Below, piece after piece: positions 61,743-64,000 of a stretch of DNA of 64,000 nucleotides; position 1 is the first letter of the stretch; the number at the start of each line of letters is the position of its first letter. Location: the NCBI RefSeq assembly GCF_004342605.1, contig NZ_SLZL01000004.1:186001-250000 (forward strand). The letters are read 5' to 3'. The position numbers and the translations under genes are program-made. The notes under the pieces are model-generated. The model was given only the letters and a program-made list of their open reading frames with translations, ran no database searches and was not told the origin of the DNA. This DNA is from Caulobacter sp. BK020 (GTDB taxonomy: Bacteria > Pseudomonadota > Alphaproteobacteria > Caulobacterales > Caulobacteraceae).

Positions 61743-62111
61743 GGCCGTGACGAAAGTCCGAAAGCATGGCGGAGTGATGACGGCGGAGACACGTCCCCCG
61801 CCTCTCAACGGATCACGCTTCCATTGCGCCTTCTAGCACAAAAACGTCATGCCCCCACCCGCTGCTTGCTGCGGCGCACATTGAAACTTTGTAACCTGCG
61901 GCGGGGGCTGCGACTCACACGATGCTTGGCCACGCAGAGGAATCTTCGCCGCAAGCGGGAGCGTTTGGCCGACCCAATCGTTATGGCGACGCTTGGCCGA
62001 CCGCGGTGCAAAACACCCGGCGCCACGTTCTGGTCTCAAACGGGCCGGAAATGCTCTATTCGAACGCGACCGACTCTCTGAGCGACGCCCTACAAGAGGA
62101 CCTCCGCCCGC
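61743..62111. other. Gene-free divergent promoter region
   Basis: This 369-bp stretch separates the DnaJ/TerB gene from a divergent hypothetical gene. It contains TTGAAACTTTGTAAC (61881-61895) and repeated TTGGCC(G/A) words (near 61925, 61966 and 61995), but no gene is recognised. Confidence 0.5.
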
Positions 62112-62999
62112 ATGGCGACCGCCTTCCTTCTCGCCCTGGCCCTGACCGTCCAGGACGCTCCGATGTCCACCGCGCCGACCGCATCGGCTCCCCCGCCCCG
62201 CACCCAGCCCGCCGCCACCGCCCCGACCGACGACTACGGCTATGTCGGCTGGTGCTATGGCGCGCTGGGCGGCTATCTTGAGCTGTACGACAAGGTGATG
62301 CCGGAGGTGACCCGCATCGAGAAGACCTTCCCCGGCCCCGACGGCTTCAACGCGGCCATGAAGGAATATCCGGCGATGCGCGCCCAGGCCAGGAAGGACC
62401 TGGCGAACTATCGCTCGGCCATCGTCGCGGCCGAGAAGGCCAGCCCCCGCCCGATCTCGGAATATGGCGCGGCGGCGATCAAGAAGGGCCATTCGGTCTG
62501 GACAGGCGCCGACCAGATCGACAAGGCTCGCCTGGCCCAGGTGTGGATGAGCTGGAGCCCGCCCGGCGATTGCGACACCCGCGCCAAGGCCCTGGAGACC
62601 AAGTCCAACCTGTTCGGCCAGGCCCTGAACTACAACGTCAAGAAGAGCGCCGTTTCGCCCGCCGAAGAGACCAAGGCTCCCGAAATCGCGCCCGCCGCGG
62701 AAACCGCCGCGCCCGCGAGCGAACCCGAAGCGCCTCCGCCGACGCCCGTGGCGGAGGCTCCGCCAGTCACCGAGGCCCCGACCCCGGTCGCCACGAAGCC
62801 GAAGGCGCAGCCCGCGGCCAAGCCCGTCGCCAAGAAGACCGCCGCCGCCCTGCCGCCGATCGGCGCCAAGCCCGCGGCCATGCCGATCGCCGCCAAGGGC
62901 GAGGTCATCATCGACCCGAACGATCCCAAGCCCTGCGCCGGCAGCCTGATCCCCGCCAAGCGCGGCGGCAAGAACGTGCTGATCTGCAAGGCGGACTAG
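62112..62999 (+). CDS. Hypothetical exported protein with Pro/Ala-rich tail
   Basis: This 295-residue protein has a weak signal-like start (MATAFLLALALTVQDAP) and a helical domain (about 42-180) including GYVGWCYGALGGYLELYDKV, KEYPAMRAQARKDLANYRSA and a second Cys (GDCDTRAKALETK), possibly disulfide-bonded in the periplasm. Then come an Ala/Pro/Glu-rich tail and a short C-terminal module EVIIDPNDPKPCAGSLIPAKRGG with another Cys. No family is recognised. AGAGGA precedes the ATG. A hairpin terminator (63010-63033) follows. Confidence 0.6.
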   Translation: MATAFLLALALTVQDAPMSTAPTASAPPPRTQPAATAPTDDYGYVGWCYGALGGYLELYDKVMPEVTRIEKTFPGPDGFNAAMKEYPAMRAQARKDLANYRSAIVAAEKASPRPISEYGAAAIKKGHSVWTGADQIDKARLAQVWMSWSPPGDCDTRAKALETKSNLFGQALNYNVKKSAVSPAEETKAPEIAPAAETAAPASEPEAPPPTPVAEAPPVTEAPTPVATKPKAQPAAKPVAKKTAAALPPIGAKPAAMPIAAKGEVIIDPNDPKPCAGSLIPAKRGGKNVLICKAD

Positions 63000-63009
63000 G
63001 AATCTAGCG

Positions 63010-63033
63010 CCCTCTCCCAGCGGGAGAGGGTTT
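63010..63033 (+). terminator. Hairpin terminator after the 295-residue gene
   Basis: CCCTCTCCC and GGGAGAGGG (9 bp, 3-nt loop) followed by TTT. It touches the stop codon of the convergent GH1 gene. Confidence 0.6.
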
Positions 63034-64000
63034 CACGCGCTCGGCAATAGCCCCGTCGTCGCCACGCCCCGAAACCAGCCGTACGAGGTCTTGGGCGTTC
63101 GCACGCCCGTCACGCGGTCCATGGCCACCAGGCCGAACTTCGACGTGTAGCCGATGTCCCATTCCCAGTTGTCGATCAGGGTCCAGGTGAAGTAGCCGCC
63201 GACCCGCGACCCCGCCTCCATGGCGCTTTTCACCGCCTCCAGGTGGCGGCGCAGATATTGGACACGGAAGCCGTCGTCGATCACGGCGGGACCGTCGCTG
63301 AACGCATCCGAGCAGCCGTTCTCGGTGATCAGCACCGGCGGGTTGCCATAGTCGCGGCGGACCATCTCCAGCACCTGCGCCAGGCCTGACGGGTCGATCT
63401 GCCGGCCGAAGGCGTCCAGTTCGGCGCCTCGGGGCGGCGTTCCCACCGCGATGTGACTGGGGCTGGCCAGGTCCAGCTGTACATAGGCGGGGGCGTAGTA
63501 GTTGACGCCCAGGAAGTCGATCGGCTGGCGGATGACCTTCAGGTCGCCGTCGCGGACATGGCCGTCCAGGAACTCGTCCATCAGCGCCGGATAGGCGCCC
63601 TTCAGCAGCGGGTCCAGCCAGGCCCGGTTCCACAGGGCGTCCAGGCCGTCGGCGGCGGGTCGGTTCCAGAACGCCAGCGGTCCGCCCGACGCGCGGCACG
63701 GCTGCAGCGCCTGGGTCGTGCCGATCTTCAGGTCGCCTTGCGCCGCGCGCAGGGCCTGGATCGCCAGGCCTTGGCCCAGGTTCATATGGTGGGTGGTCGG
63801 ACCCAGCAGGGCGATATCCTTCAGCCCCGGCGCCTGTTCGCCCAGCACATGGCCGAACACCGTGTGCACGGCAGGCTCGTTCAAGGTGATGACATGCTTG
63901 AGCCGGTCGCCAAGCCGCACCGCCACCGCGGCGGCGTAGTCGGCGAAGCTCTTGGCGGTGTCGCGGGCGCTCCAGCCGCCCTTGTCCTGCAGGGCCTGGG
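63033..64000 (-). CDS. GH1 beta-glucosidase (5' end outside the window)
   Basis: This gene runs off the right edge, so only the C-terminal part (about 320 residues) is visible. It is a glycoside hydrolase family 1 enzyme. ITLNEPAVHTVFGHV holds the acid/base Glu in NEP, and VLITENGCSD holds the nucleophile Glu in ITENG. FLGVNYYAPAYV and TWTLIDNWEWDIGYTSKFGLVAMD are also typical of the barrel and aglycone site. It hydrolyses beta-glucosides or related sugars with retention; location and substrate range cannot be judged without the N-terminus. The ATG-like codon at 63926 is internal, since homologous sequence (WSARDTAKSFADYAAAV) continues to the edge. Confidence 0.92.
   Translation of the reverse strand, partial: QALQDKGGWSARDTAKSFADYAAAVAVRLGDRLKHVITLNEPAVHTVFGHVLGEQAPGLKDIALLGPTTHHMNLGQGLAIQALRAAQGDLKIGTTQALQPCRASGGPLAFWNRPAADGLDALWNRAWLDPLLKGAYPALMDEFLDGHVRDGDLKVIRQPIDFLGVNYYAPAYVQLDLASPSHIAVGTPPRGAELDAFGRQIDPSGLAQVLEMVRRDYGNPPVLITENGCSDAFSDGPAVIDDGFRVQYLRRHLEAVKSAMEAGSRVGGYFTWTLIDNWEWDIGYTSKFGLVAMDRVTGVRTPKTSYGWFRGVATTGLLPSA

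Overview
The window is GC-rich chromosomal DNA from an alphaproteobacterium, most likely Caulobacter or a close relative in the Caulobacterales. The strongest clue is a full-length PleC-type sensor kinase (20840-23374) whose kinase core matches the Caulobacter cell-cycle protein. A full-consensus CtrA box (948-962), a DUF1476/F1-ATPase zeta-subunit gene, the purC-purS-purQ-purL arrangement with stand-alone PurS, and many TTG/GTG starts and possible leaderless starts agree. I see no rRNA, tRNA, CRISPR array, prophage or complete insertion sequence.

Layout. 1-8 kb: lytic transglycosylase, TonB-family protein, a 0.95-kb gene-free stretch of repeats, lepA, a DUF3800 gene, an FAD oxidoreductase and a GST. 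8-16 kb: secreted amidase, secreted VWA (YfbK-like) protein, phospholipase-D-like protein, and a pair of acyl-CoA dehydrogenases. 16-24 kb: CPBP protease, cysteine-cluster protein, pepN, pleC and a small tyrosine-phosphatase-like gene. 24-31 kb: TonB-dependent receptor, ArsR/SRPBCC pair, two GSTs, MFS transporter. 31-47 kb: a purine-biosynthesis neighbourhood (purB; purC-purS-DUF3291-purQ; purL) interrupted by three toxin-antitoxin pairs, an M13 peptidase, a CocE-type hydrolase and a periplasmic cyclophilin. 47-52 kb: two regulator/short-chain-dehydrogenase pairs (AraC and HxlR). 52-57 kb: M28 peptidase, a bolA / degenerate aldo-keto reductase / grxD / thioesterase cluster, and a serine hydrolase. 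57-64 kb: htpX with a zinc-ribbon gene, an Old Yellow Enzyme with a monooxygenase-fold protein, a DnaJ/TerB protein, and a GH1 beta-glucosidase cut by the window edge.

How the parts work together. Purine synthesis is the clearest pathway: FGAM synthase is split as PurS, PurQ and PurL, with PurC and PurB supplying the SAICAR and adenylosuccinate steps. A hypoxanthine-DNA-glycosylase-like gene next to purB fits repair of inosine made from the same pool. BolA with a CGFS monothiol glutaredoxin points to Fe-S or iron regulation. Several enzyme genes sit beside their likely regulators with dyad operators between them.

The most distinctive feature is the non-coding space. It holds at least five families of short inverted-repeat elements plus a pair of about 0.5-kb homologous gene-free elements in opposite orientation 29 kb apart. 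One family has CTAG ends that supply the stop codons of adjacent genes. Two VapBC pairs in the purine region share a TTCTAGAA-type operator that brackets the Shine-Dalgarno site, and one of them continues by ATGA overlap into a periplasmic cyclophilin gene. Functions are inferred from sequence patterns only; no database search was possible.
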